DNA from: Stichopus chloronotus
Lineage: Eukaryota > Echinodermata > Holothuroidea > Aspidochirotida > Stichopodidae
NCBI GenBank assembly: GCA_021234535.1
Contig: CM037830.1
Location: 37,572,937 to 37,636,936, forward strand
DNA: 64,000 nucleotides
Reading direction: 5' to 3'
Shown here: piece by piece, positions 37,201-48,367 of the stretch
Position numbering within the stretch: position 1 is the first letter of the stretch
Layout of the letters: each line of letters starts with the position of its first letter
Translations under genes and position numbers: made by a program
The notes under the pieces: generated by a model
Database searches by the model: none
Seen by the model: only the letters and a program-made list of their open reading frames with translations
What the model was told of the DNA's origin: nothing

Positions 37201-39191
37201 TTTATTAAATGTTACCAATTTACTGTGTGATGTTTGCTTACATGCAAACAATGTCAGAAGTTTGGTAGTTATTTGTTCAATATGCAAATCTTAATTAAAC
37301 ATCAGCACTATTGTTATGTTTACGTTCACAAGATATGTTAATCTCTAAATACTGATACGTATTGATATAATTTTCAAGAACTTTTAATTTCATGCAACTG
37401 ATAGATTATCGTTTATTATTACGTTAATGTTTATTTTTAGTTGTTTATGGAATTTATTTTTTACTGATTAGTCACCAGATAATTACAGGTTAAAGGAATT
37501 ACAATACAGACAGAAAACTTTTAATATCTACTCCTTGCGTTGTTTTTGCATCTGTGTGATATCGCCCTCTCTCAATCTCAGATATCGATCAACAAGTATA
37601 TTCCACAGATGGTGCACCTAACATCGATATCAGAGAACATCACTGATGCAAATTTTGTAACAGAGATCAGAATTTCACAAGATCGTGCATAATATTAACA
37701 TCAATTGGTGGATCCAAGTGGGCCTTAGAGGGTTTAATTCCTGTATCAATCCTCACAGACTCAGTTCTTTGTGGTACGTATTACCATTGTTAAATCATTA
37801 CTGGTACCATGTTTCAATCATTACATTAAATCACTTCCACAATGTAGTGATATGGATAATGTTTATTCCATGTTATTTCACTTTGTATGGAACGACAAGT
37901 CTGACTTTGTACGATGGTCTTAACATTCAGTACAAGACTTAAGGGAGAGCAGGTTAAGAATAACCAACTTAACAATCACTGTTTGGCTCCTAAGATAAGT
38001 AATTTTGAAAGTGAGAGTTCTGATTTTAATTTTTTGTTTGCTCCATAGATTTGGTATAAGTATTCAATCTTTTCATAGCTATGGTGATTTGATATGGGCA
38101 TTTTTGGTTGTGACAAAATTGTTGGGAACAGAGGTGGGTTTAAGAGGCCAACAAATATTTTCAATATTCTGCATTGATTTAATTATCTCAATGTCACTCT
38201 GAACTATATAAGTAAGGTCTAAGAATGAGTAATTCACCAAGCAAGATGAAACATTAGATCATTACTTTAAGAAAAAGAAATCCTCCATCTATAGTCTACC
38301 CTTTGAAAGCAAACATTTCCCATACCCCTTCCCTTAGACCCCTCCCCCAGGATGGCAATGAAATATAATCCATCACATCAGAAATCGCAATATTTTTTAA
38401 TGTGGAGAGTGGTAGCCTATACTTTCTTACTTAAAGACAATTCCCCTATTACAGTCATTACTATCGCCCTCAGAAGGCTTCAACATTCTTTAAATTTAAA
38501 TTTTTCTGTGGCACGAACAAGCTGCAGAAAAAAGAAAATGGTAGCACAATTTGGAATATCGATCTCTTCTAGTGATCAAAATTTTTCAAAAAGTGGAATC
38601 CCTTTCCCCAGGATGGTTATCTCTCAGACACAAGCCATGGTCAAACCCCTCCCCCCTATCCATTTTTAGGAAAGCCTGAATCTGCTCTTGAACAAGCCAG
38701 GCCACTGGTCAGACCCCTGCTAGGTTGATAGTTGTTTATCCTGATTGAGAATATGCATAGTAGGTAAAGGGGATGAGAGTCACTGGTTGTAAAGATTTCC
38801 TGCTCTCAGAGAAAGCATCAAGAAACAACATATTATCTCTCAGTCCTCCAAGGGAACATTTCATGTGATACAAAACACTGATGAAGACAGATCTCATTTA
38901 CCTATGTCATCATTTTAACATAACTATGATGACCGATGTTACTGTCTTCTGAAAGTTTACTCCAGATGTACAATAATCGATTCAGGAACCCTTACCTTTG
39001 GCTGACTCCTGGTAGGGAAGGCGCATCATGGTAGCTATACCACCAGGTCTAGGCATATCCATTCCACTGATTGGCTTGTTGAACTTTTGACTACATTGCT
39101 CTCTGATGCTGTGTGAGCCACAGACCCTTTGACTAAGAAATTGGCTATAAAATGACTGTCTGGTAATTTGTTGGGCCAATCGATGCATCAT
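28194..39191 (-). CDS. AGMAT: Mitochondrial-type agmatinase / guanidino-acid ureohydrolase, 7 coding exons
   Basis: A ureohydrolase (arginase superfamily) that releases urea from a guanidino compound at a two-manganese centre. The family name is agmatinase (agmatine to putrescine), but vertebrate AGMAT has also been reported to act on linear guanidino acids, so the substrate is open. Exons from the 5' end: 39191-38996, 35164-35042, 31682-31498, 30303-30097, 28787-28643, 28497-28403, 28295-28194. All are GT-AG with consistent phases; 1053 nt, 350 residues (human 352). Residues 1-20 (MMHRLAQQITRQSFYSQFLS) are basic and amphipathic, like a mitochondrial presequence. Then PISGMDMPRPGG, GVPFD, RFGPRQIR; metal ligands His157 (GGDHT), Asp180-His182-Asp184 (DAHAD) and Asp273-Asp275 (TFDIDALDP); C-terminal LVEVSPPYD. 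All six ligands are intact. The gene is tail to tail with ATRIP. Confidence 0.94.
28403..28497 (-). CDS. AGMAT: AGMAT-like coding exon 6
   Basis: Phase 1 entry, phase 0 exit before GTGAGC. It encodes TPEIGGLTTIQGIEIVRGC and NIIGADLVE, the conserved helix and strand after the metal site. Confidence 0.94.
28643..28787 (-). CDS. AGMAT: AGMAT-like coding exon 5 (DID motif)
   Basis: Phase 0 entry, phase 1 exit before GTGAAG. It encodes GFRVIPVEECWHKSLSPLM and VYLTFDIDALDPAFAPGTG with the last two metal ligands. Confidence 0.95.
29480..29500. repeat. (AAG)n microsatellite
   Basis: About six GAA/AAG triplets in intron 4 of the agmatinase gene. The surrounding 28.8-30.05 kb shows no exon and only diverged repeat-like phrases. 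Confidence 0.8.
30097..30303 (-). CDS. AGMAT: AGMAT-like coding exon 4 (DAHAD motif)
   Basis: 69 codons, phase 0 at both ends. It encodes GPVGLIHIDAHADTSDEMLG with three metal ligands, then HGTPFRRAFEEGLI and VGLRGSQY. Confidence 0.95.
31498..31682 (-). CDS. AGMAT: AGMAT-like coding exon 3 (first metal ligand)
   Basis: Phase 1 entry, phase 0 exit before GTACTT. It encodes APFDSLRVADIGDVSLTL and PLTLGGDHTISYPILQAV with the first metal-binding histidine. Confidence 0.94.
31683..33480. other. Agmatinase intron 2, left part
   Basis: No exon or element boundary is recognised. A perfect CRE-type palindrome TGACGTCA (33411-33418) is followed 10 bp later by TGATGTCA (33421-33428). Confidence 0.45.
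33485..34280. repeat. Dispersed repeat family R2, copies 2 and 3, head to head
   Basis: 33490-33860 runs in the same sense as copy 1 (GCCATTTAAGGTATTCAGAA, GTCACAATGATGCATTGCT, GCCCATTTTATGAAATTC). 33870-34270 holds the same words reverse-complemented (GAATTTCATAAAATGGGCC, GAGTATCATAATGACTGACC, AAATGGGCCATAGGGTC). The two halves form an imperfect palindrome of about 800 bp inside agmatinase intron 2. Confidence 0.65.
35042..35164 (-). CDS. AGMAT: AGMAT-like coding exon 2
   Basis: 41 codons, phase 1 at both ends. It encodes LDACFVGVPFDSGCSNRSG and RFGPRQIRTES, the conserved first strand and substrate-loop region of ureohydrolases. Confidence 0.93.
35570..36240 (-). mobile_element. HINE/Helentron-like repeat, copy 4
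   Basis: Minus-strand orientation. The 3' end is at 35570 (plus-strand CCAGAAAGCCCAAAGACATT, i.e. hairpin then CTGG). Internal units repeat four to five times (GTTGACCCAAAATGA, CTTGACTTCTGGTGACC, CCAAAAACGTTAGAATTCTT, CTTCTTGAGATATGG). The 5' part is an AC tract (36180-36230), matching the TG tract near the 5' end of other copies. It lies in agmatinase intron 1, in the sense orientation of that gene. Confidence 0.75.
36240..38990. other. Agmatinase intron 1 remainder
   Basis: About 2.7 kb of AT-rich sequence without an exon, element end or tandem repeat that I can identify. Confidence 0.45.
38996..39191 (-). CDS. AGMAT: AGMAT-like coding exon 1 (presequence)
   Basis: It encodes the presequence and SGMDMPRPGGIATMMRLP, leaving phase 1 before GTAAGG. 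On the minus strand a long T-rich tract and TATATGTAG lie immediately before the ATG (39197-39230), so the start codon seems to sit a few bases inside an exon preceded by a 5'-UTR intron. Confidence 0.88.
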
Positions 39192-40741
39192 GATCACTAC
39201 ATATATAAACAAAAAGAAAAAAAAACAAAATATAACTGTTCTGGAAAGAACTATTGAGTTCTACATTAAGATAAACAGTCACAACATGTGCAAAAGGAAA
39301 TTTCACTATCTTGCAAATTAGCAATAATAGAAGTTCAACTTTTGGAGCAAAAAAAAATGATTGAAATAAATTCTCTTCCAGAAAGTTAGGACACAACGAT
39401 TAAATGCATTTCAGGTATTGAATTTTGTCCTGTAATAATCCATTCTCAAACCTACTTAGTGAGAATTAATACAATCATGGAGAACTAGCTGTTTTCTGTT
39501 GAAACATAAAAAGCTACAGAAACTGTTGAGCAGTCACTGCAGTATGAGCAGTTAGTCTGAGAAATCTAATCAAACACGATTTGGGGTCCCATCTATGCAT
39601 TAGATACAAAGTTACCTTTCAAAAGAAACACAGTCTTTTAAAATCCACAAACACATTTTTTTTTTCATTGTTGATATTTATGTAGCTAATATGATCAGAC
39701 CTATCATGGCAGCCGATGCTATTTTACAACACTACAACACAAGCAACAAATTATGATGTGTAGCAATTTTTACAGATACTGCAAGACTGTTGCTGCAATG
39801 AATGCTAAAATCACTGTGGTCATATGCTGGTGGCTACATATTTTACTGTAATGGATTATATCTTAACACACCAAAAATTCTCGTTCTTAATTGAACTTGA
39901 CTCCTATAAACACTTTGAGAATTTGGAACTTTGCACAAAAATATGGAGAGAGAAGTACATCATAGAAAGATGTCTTACTGCACTCCAAAGCTGCAAGACC
40001 AAGTCCTAGTCACAACTCCTTGAGGTCAAGACAAAGTCTGAATCACTACCGTCCTAGTCCGAGACTGATTGAGTCGCCATGTTTCAGAGCATGCAAAGAA
40101 TCTCACATTATCAAATGACTTATGGGCATATTGTAGGTATTTATAGCAATTATACTGGTTTGCTAGCCAGTAACTGATAACACCTTTCATAGTTAGGCAA
40201 TCAAGTATTACTCACTTTAGATCAGTGAGTAGTGCATAATTAACATGATGAAGAGCAATTGTTAAAAAATTTCCCATCTTTGCATTACATTTAGAAGAAA
40301 AACAAATCAATAAGTATGCTAAGAGTATTTCAGGAAAATCTGCAAATTATCTTTCTAATCTTTGGAAAAAAGAACTATTATTCTCATAAATCAGAGCAAA
40401 TTGTCAACTTACTTCATGAACATAAAATGCTTCAAAATTTCTACTTTGAAATGCTTGTAGTGCACTGTTAATTTTAATTACCTTTGGGGAACATTTCAAA
40501 ACAAATTTTGTTGAAGGTTTGATGAATGTCTTACATTTTATGTCTTAAAGCATGGAAAATGAAAATCAGGACTGTAAATCAAAACTCCACCCACTTTAAT
40601 AGATCATTTGCATATATGCTAGTTAATAGGCTGAAATATGAAGTGTTTGAATTTGGACTTCTGTGTAGAGATACATTCCATAGCTTTGCAAGATGGTCAA
40701 CTGTATGTGTGGGAAAAGTATCCAAATTGAAACAAAACAGA

Positions 40742-42487
40742 AATATTGATATGGCATTGCTTGATATCAAGTTATATCTGAATTGATATGGCCATATGAA
40801 ACATTAAACCCATATCTGGACAGATCTTGCATCCAATGGTATCTGGCTTGTTATCACCATGTAAAACTTGCTTGGTATATTTGGCATGGCTTTGATCAAT
40901 TTATATCTGACTTGATATGGCCATATGACACTTGAATTGTTAATCTGGCAGGGAATTTTATCCAGTCAACTTTATATGTTTATGTTATGTTATTTTTCTA
41001 TGGCCATTTCAAACTTTCTATGTGCATTTGGTACATACTATTATCAAGAGATATCTGGCTTGATATGGCCATTTGAAACTATGTATATCCAGTTCATTCC
41101 TTGTCAAGAAATATGCAGCTTGATATGACCATGTGGAGCTTCATCTGGCATAGTATATTATCAAGTAACATCTGGTTTGATATGGTCATATGAAACTATA
41201 TCTTGTCAAAAATATCTGGCTTGATATCATCATATAAAATTTAATATGCATATCTGGCATTGTATTTCATCAAGTTATATGGCTTGATATGGCCACATCA
41301 AATTTAATATGCATATGTGGCATTGTATTTCATCAAGTTATATGGCTTGATATGGCCACATCAAATTTAATATGTACATCTGGTACACCCCTTTGTCAAG
41401 AAATATTTGGCTTGATATGGCCATGAGAAGCTTTTATATTTGTACATGGCTTGGTATTTTACAAAGTAATATCTGGCTTGATATGGTCCTATAACATTTA
41501 ACAAGTATATCTATCTGTATGACTACTTATCAAGTCGTGTATGGCTTGACATGATCATCTCAAACTTTATATTTCTAACTTTAAATTTCTATCTGGCACA
41601 TTCTTTCATCAGAAGTTATCTGGTTTGATATGGCCATATCAAACTTTATATTTTGATCTGGTTCATTCTGGCTTCATAACTGGCTTGATATGAGCATGTT
41701 CAACTTTATATCTGACATGGTATTTAATCAAGTCATATCTGAGTTGATATAGCCATATAAAACTTGATTCAACATATTCAGATACTTATTACTAATTTCA
41801 TATCTGGTTTGATATGGCCATGTACCCTGTAAACTTCATTCAACACATTAAGATACTTACAGTATTACTAGTTTCATATCTGATTCTATATGGCCATGTA
41901 AACTTGGCTCATCATATTAAGATACATATTGCTACTTTCATATCTGGTTTGATATGGCCATGTTAACTTCATTCAACACATTAAGATACTTACAGTATTA
42001 CTAGTTTTATATCTGATTCTATAAGGCCATCAATACTTGACTCATCATATTAAGATACTTTTTACTAGTTTCATATTGATATGGCCATGGAAACTTCATT
42101 CAACATATTGATACAGTATTACTAGTTTAATATCTGATTCTATATGGCCATGTAAACTTGACTCATCATATTAAGGTACTTATTACTAGTTTCATATCAG
42201 GCTTGATATGGCCATGTAAACTTCATTCAACATATTAAGATACAGTATTACTAGTTTCGTATCTGATTTTATATGGCCTGTAAACTTGATTCATAATATT
42301 GAGATACTACTAGATTCATATCTGGTTTGATATCGCCATGTAAACTTGATTTAATATATTAGGATACTTATTACTAGCTTCATATCTGGCTCAATATGGC
42401 CATGGAAACTTCATTCAATATATTAAGATACTTTCTAGTTTCACATCTGGCTTGATATGGCCATAAAAAAATTTACACTGGCCAGAT
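40742..42487. repeat. Tandem array around TATCTGGCTTGATATGGCCA, becoming a dimeric higher-order repeat
   Basis: About two dozen degenerate monomers of 60-80 bp, each centred on TATCTGGYTTGATATGGCCAT. In the left half monomers alternate with ATNTGGCATNGTATTTNATCAAGT phrases. 41248-41310 is repeated almost exactly at 41311-41373 (63 bp). In the right half (about 41800-42400) two types alternate: type A (GGTTTGATATGGCC ... CTTCATTCAACA) and type B (GATTCTATATGGCC ... CTTGACTCATCA), giving a dimer period of about 120-138 bp. Many cores contain the palindrome ATATGGCCATAT. It lies upstream of the agmatinase coding exons. Confidence 0.85.
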
Positions 42488-42489
42488 AT

Positions 42490-45300
42490 CCAGATATAAG
42501 GACAGACATAAATTGTGAGTAAGGGGATGTCTCTTTTGCAATTCTGCTATTTCCTTAATTTGTTGATATGAAGCATGTTGTCTTCTAGTCAACTACTTTC
42601 ATTCAAAATATCAGCTGAGGACTGGCCATGGTTTTAGGGCAGATCACTCATTCTAAATGGAGTGGTCATTGGAACAAGATGTTTCTCACATTCACCATAG
42701 AATCCAATTCTAGTATTTTGCTAAATATTGAAGTTGCAGGGCCAGTCATAAGGCTGTTAGTGTTAGAGGTTAGGGTTACATGGCCTTGTCTATAACTAAT
42801 ACAGCAATTTATTTTTATAAGCTGACACTGCTCGAAGTTTTATACCACGACACCCCACATTAACGACTTGCATGAGCACAAACATTACCATTGCTTATCT
42901 CCTGTTATTTCATCCCTCACTTCGTTCACACATAATGGCACACATGAAACTTTTACTTATTTTCACAATAGGGCAATGAGTATATTTCCAAAATTATGTT
43001 ATTGCAATTTTTCACAACAAAATATAACAGTGGTAGGAAAAATACTTGCTTGTACTTTACTGATGTGTTACAAGTTATGACCCTAGTCCCATATTGTCTT
43101 TCTAGGAAAACCAATTATGATTAATTATGCAAATATTGTTTTGTGCATGACCAGCATCAATACTAGAGTACAGACAGATAAATTTAATAATCTAAAAAAA
43201 AGTACGAAGGCATGTCATAATTTGGTATTGGTAAAAGATATGGTAGCTACTTTTATTTTGACTGCAATCTGCTATAATTCATCTCCAAATAAGTTGAAAT
43301 TATATGGTTTTACAATATTACAGTTTATGTTGTCCATTTTGGGCAGGAGTTTTGTTGTTTATACATTCAGTTTTGGTGGTCTTGATCCAGTAAGTCCTTA
43401 GGTACATTTTTGTTCAACTAACATGGAATTGGTGACAGGAGGTAATCTCCCAAGTTTGTTCCCATTTCCCACATTCCCAAGTGGATGGAAGTTATCGTTT
43501 CTAGTGTGGTAGCATTTACTACAGTATCTTCAGCTTTGAGAATGATAGGTTATAGACCCTGCAAGTGGATTTTGGTAACTAGTTCACATAAAAATTCACA
43601 TTAGGTTTGCTCTTTACAAACATTTCTCAAAATCTAAAACAGAGATGAAAATTAAAAAATCACAGGCCCCTAAAACATCTACTTTGTCACAGAAGGCTAC
43701 AGTATGCAGTGAGTAGCAACACCTGCAGTATTACACTAAACATTATAGCAACTATTGAAAGTAATATCATCAAAATTGTTAATGAGTCTTTGGACTAAAA
43801 CTAATCCGCACCCCAACAATGTCAGCAAAGATGAGATTCTACATATCACTGATGGTACAAACTGATCAGTATTTAACTTTTTGTTGAAGCCTGCTTCATG
43901 TACATGCCAGTTCATTTTTTTAAGTACACCTAACACCCTTAGTAACTTCAATATGAGTACTGAAAATTCTATCATAACTCATCATAACTTGATCAGGATT
44001 GTTTTATACTCAAATGAACCATTGACATGTGACCCAGCTCATATTGCTCACGGCAAACTATATATATCAAGCCATAAACAATAACTAACATCGAGTCCAA
44101 CACCAGTAGATGACACAGCAGTGTACAATCCTTACAGGATTACTGAAAATATGAAGAAAGTAAGTTTTGCAATTTATTTTGAAAAAAGATAAGCATTCTG
44201 TGGAATGCTTTTGGCCTTGTGCCAGTCTCAACACAATTACAAAGTACATAGGTCATAAGGTCAAAGTCCATAGGTCATAAGGTCAAAGTCCAGACTGAAT
44301 GCGAAACCGGCCTCGAGACCTAGAGCACAGCTTTGCAAGTTATGATCTTGTAACATAAAATTTACATTCTTATTGTATGAACTAATGTTCACCCAGGTCA
44401 CCTAAATTTAAAAATGTAAAAAACCATGTACTAGCTTGAACAATAAATCAAATCAAATCAAATTTACCTAGCAATGACCTACTGTACAATCTACAGTCTG
44501 ATGATATGTCTCACACCCAGATTTAAGAATGTAAGTATTCCACAGCAATCCTCACAAAACAGTCTCATTTAAGCAAAACATTAACACTAGACGATGCAGA
44601 ATATGAAGAGCTGGCCTTATAGACACTCAAGTCACTTCTACCAGACGTTTTTTGCCTATTTATAAAACATCCAACATTACTACAGTAAGTTTCCATCAAA
44701 CACACTGCAGGTAAAGACCATCTACATTGAAAAGAAATTGTAGAGGTAGAAATGCTCCAGAAGAGAAAAACAATAATCCCTGACATACCACATACACCTA
44801 AATCAGTGTGTCAAACCTGGGACTGCAAGCAGTTTCTCAGGAGCAGACCAAAATATATAGTAGCTTTGAAGTTTTGCCTGCAAAACAGAGCTGTTGATCC
44901 ACACTACCAGCAAAAGTTTTGCCCAAACGTGAAATGCAGTATGAAATGTAGTTAATCAACAACTCATACTGTAGTATCAGTTGCAAGTCAGTAATTGATG
45001 TCAAATCAGTTTAATTTCAGTACATGTAATTTAAGCAAATTCATACATGGCTGCTGTTACTTCAGTAATCCAATACTTGTAGATTGGCCTACTTTTGACT
45101 TAATGTTGTATAGGCAATCTTCTATATGCCAAATCACTTCTAATTTCCTCTCGGTTAAAGGCTCTTTTTCATCATTTACCTGTACATCACCAGACGCAAT
45201 GCATGGCACCAGCGTCTGTTGGGATGGTGATAGTCGGGGAGTAATTTATCTAGTATCGCATCAAAATTTTGCAACACAAGCAGACCAACTTGCTACACAA
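42490..45300. other. Region without recognised gene
   Basis: No domain-bearing frame. Small tandem features: a direct duplication of CATAGGTCATAAGGTCAAAGTC (about 44247-44291) and an AAATC run (44440-44465). A short minus-strand frame near 44570-44680 ends SVYKASSSYSASSSVNVLLK and could be a terminal exon, but this is weak. Confidence 0.4.
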
Positions 45301-45306
45301 ATCGAA

Positions 45307-46250
45307 CCAGAAAGCCAAAAGGCATTGTGGTTTCAATGATTCAATTAAAAGCATTTTGAATGTGGCATTTGCATTAGGTGAAGGTAAGTTGACCCCAAAT
45401 GACCTATCACCTTCACCAAAAACATAGGCTTCTTGTACTCAATACAGTACATGTCAAAGCTTCCCTTCTTGAAATACTGTGTTCACAAGGTATTCATACT
45501 TTGACCCCTGTTGACCACAAATGATCTTTGACCTTCATCAAAAACAATAGGTTTCTTGTGCTCAAATAAGGCACACCTACAACCAAATATGACATTTCTC
45601 CAAGTTTCCCTTGTTGAGATATCATGTTCACAAGGTTTTGCAGTTTGACTGCATTTGACCCCAAATCATATGTGACCTTCATCAAAACCAACAGGCTTCT
45701 TGTGCTCAATAAAGTATACCTACAAACCAAATATAAGATCTGACCAAGCTTCCCTTCTTGAAATACTATGTTTACAAGTTTGTTTTTACAATTTGACCCC
45801 TGTTGACCCAAATGACCTTTTAACCTTCACCAAAAACAATAGTCTTTGTATTCAATAAGGCTATCTACAAACAAGTATGGTCAAGCTGTCCTTCTTGATA
45901 TTGTTTACAAGGGTTTGCAAATTGACCTCTGTTGACCCCAAATCACTTTTGACCCACAACAAAAGCAATAGGCATCTTATACTCAATAAGTTAAACCAAC
46001 ATACCAAATACGAGATCTGTCCAAGTTTCGTTTCTTGAGATATTGTTTACAAGGTTTTCACAGTTTGACCCATTGCCCCTTCACAACATTTGACCTCCAC
46101 CAAAAACAATAGCCTTCTTGAGCTTAGCAAGGTACACCCACATACCAAATGTGAGATTTGTCAAGCTTCCCTTCTTGAGACATGTTTACAAGGTATGCAT
46201 TACAAACACAGACTCACACACATATATACAGTACACACAAACACAAGAAC
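45307..46250 (-). mobile_element. HINE/Helentron-like repeat, copy 5
   Basis: Minus-strand orientation. The 3' end is at 45307 (plus CCAGAAAGCCAAAAGGCATT). It is followed by five to six units of about 130-160 bp, each with GTTGACCCCAAATGA, CTTCATCAAAAACAATAGG, CTCAATAAGGCACACCTAC, CAAGCTTCCCTTCTTGA and GTTCACAAGGTTTT. The block ends in CACACAYATATATACAG tracts (46200-46245). It is the longest tandem core of the family here and has no coding capacity. Confidence 0.78.
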
Positions 46251-48245
46251 GAATGCAAAGGTTACTATTATCTTGGAAACCAAAAATGTGTAGCAATTTT
46301 TTTTTATATGTAACCACTGCATTTCCACCGAGTTTCCCAAAGACCTCAAAGATCAAGCAAAACTGTATACAATATGCAAACACTAAATTACTGTACTCCC
46401 TAACAGTGTCATCACTAATCACAGAGCTTGGCCCACCCAAGATCCATTGCAAAGCAGAATACAATTACGGCCTAACCAACAACATACCGTACAGGCAGTG
46501 CATGGCCCTAAAATGTCACATACTTGGAACAAAACCAACCTCAGATAATTTAAACATGACTTTGAAGCATATATTTGGAACTTTGATCACTCTGGTAAAT
46601 AACTTAGTAATGTACTTACCAACATGTATCTGACTTGCTTCAGAGCAATGTTAGCACCACAATGCACACTTAAGTTTATCATGCACCATGTTTATCATGT
46701 ACAACTGGTGCAACAACCACCCTTGAACTGCAGGACAATATATGCATACTGTCTTTATTAGCCAAGGCATTCTACTGGAAACACTGAAATAAAAAGTTTT
46801 CCTTCCATGGGCTCCTGTCCTCAAAAGAATGTTGTATTTCCATGGCAGTCCATGAGCATTTCTAGGAGAGAAGTTGGTTCCTTTGCACCCATCATAGACC
46901 ATGCCAAAGGAAAAGAAAGGTTCCTTCAAGGTTCCAAATTCTAATTAAGTAAGAGACTCTGTCACATTTCAGTCAGTAGAAGCTCAACAAAATAAGACAT
47001 GAAATGAGAAAGTCTGCTTGTGTAAAATGCTATGCATAACCCAGCTCTCACTGTAGAACTAGAACTGAAGGATTTCCTGCTCTAAGCTAAATGAAAGACC
47101 TGCATGCCAAAAAGCACAGCTAGAATATAGCCACTACAAGACTAGTCATAATCTGCAAAGAAAGAATCTGCACACGGCATTCTCATTTGCATGACAATAA
47201 GTCACCAGGCTGAGTGAAATTTCCCACTCAAAAGTATTCACCACCTGTCCCTTCAACAACAAAGTACAGTGCATTTAGCTCCCATGTATGAAAATACCTC
47301 TGGGCATTAGCTAACAATTTCACAGTACTGTTCAACTTTGACTGGTCAGTTCTGTACATCTCAAATGATGCTTGATCTAGACATGATAGCAGGATCACCC
47401 ACTAAACCATTCATGTATACCACATACAGTTTACCCCAAGAGTAAACTTTATTTTTAATTCATGATCTTATTTACTGGAATTTAAAGTATTGATCTTTGC
47501 ATGTTGATCTCTTAGTATTCCAAGGATTTCAAATATGATCACTTTTGATCAGCTCTCATAACCTTTGAACTTTGAAGCAACCAATAACTTGCCCACTACA
47601 TTTCAAAAACAATTACAGTACACTGGATACACCCTCGATCGTACATGACATACACGGTGCAGTAACATTAAGTTCTGTTCACTTTGCATGATGTCAAGGT
47701 ACCCTTCATGAAAAGATATCATCTACTCATCCCGTGCAACGTACTGCTTATCACACCAAATGTGAAGATTGTATTACTTCAACTTCCTTGAGGTGAGACT
47801 TAAAAAAGTAAGTTTGCAATTACATAAAACAGATTGCAATTACTTAAAATAGCTGCTGGCTTCAGGAAATTGTGAGATAGTGGTAACTTCATGTATACTG
47901 CCCTCTATGACGTAGAAAAGTTTCATAAATAAGATTAGACGATTTCTCCAAATAAACTCTCTTCCATTATACAACAAAACCAAGAGCAATATGTGTCTGT
48001 GTCATCACTTGACTTAATTCTCAGTATTCATAGTGAAAATAGAGTACCACAGAATTTTTCAATCCAACATATATAACGGCCAAATTATTTACTCAACACA
48101 AACTCTGAAAGTCAACCAACTTTTACTTCTTGAAACATCGTGAATTGGTTTTCAGACTATGAGCTATGGTCTCCAGTCAAATAATCCTTGACAATAGTGA
48201 AATATGACAAGATGAAAATCATCTTTGGCATGCTGTAACAGATGC
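46250..48245. other. Region without recognised gene
   Basis: About 2 kb with short unsupported open frames and no visible repeat structure. Confidence 0.4.
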
Positions 48246-48250
48246 CATAA

Positions 48251-48367
48251 CCAGAAAGTCGAATGACTTTGTGATTCCTTGCCGATATCTCATTTTTTCC
48301 TACACACACAATCACTTACAAACAAAAGCAACCCAGTGGGGAAGCGAAGGGACCATATCAAAATGAA
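48251..48367 (-). mobile_element. Short element sharing the HINE 3' hairpin end, copy 1
   Basis: Minus strand: TTTTGATATGGTCCCTTC, then GGGTTGCTTTTGTTTGTAAG, a GTGTGT stretch, and the 3' module GGCAAGGAATCAC, hairpin (AAAGTCATTCGACTTT), CTGG. About 117 bp. It matches 62706-62825 along its whole length, but shares only the 3' module with the larger elements. Confidence 0.75.

Noticed and set aside
44565..44786. Terminal exon ending SSSYSASSSVNVLLK
   Set aside because: A phase-compatible acceptor exists, but there is no homology and only a guessed partner exon at 60.2 kb.
45307..46250. CRISPR-like array
   Set aside because: Units are diverged and of 130-160 bp with no unique spacers, in an animal genome. 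It is the tandem core of a mobile repeat.
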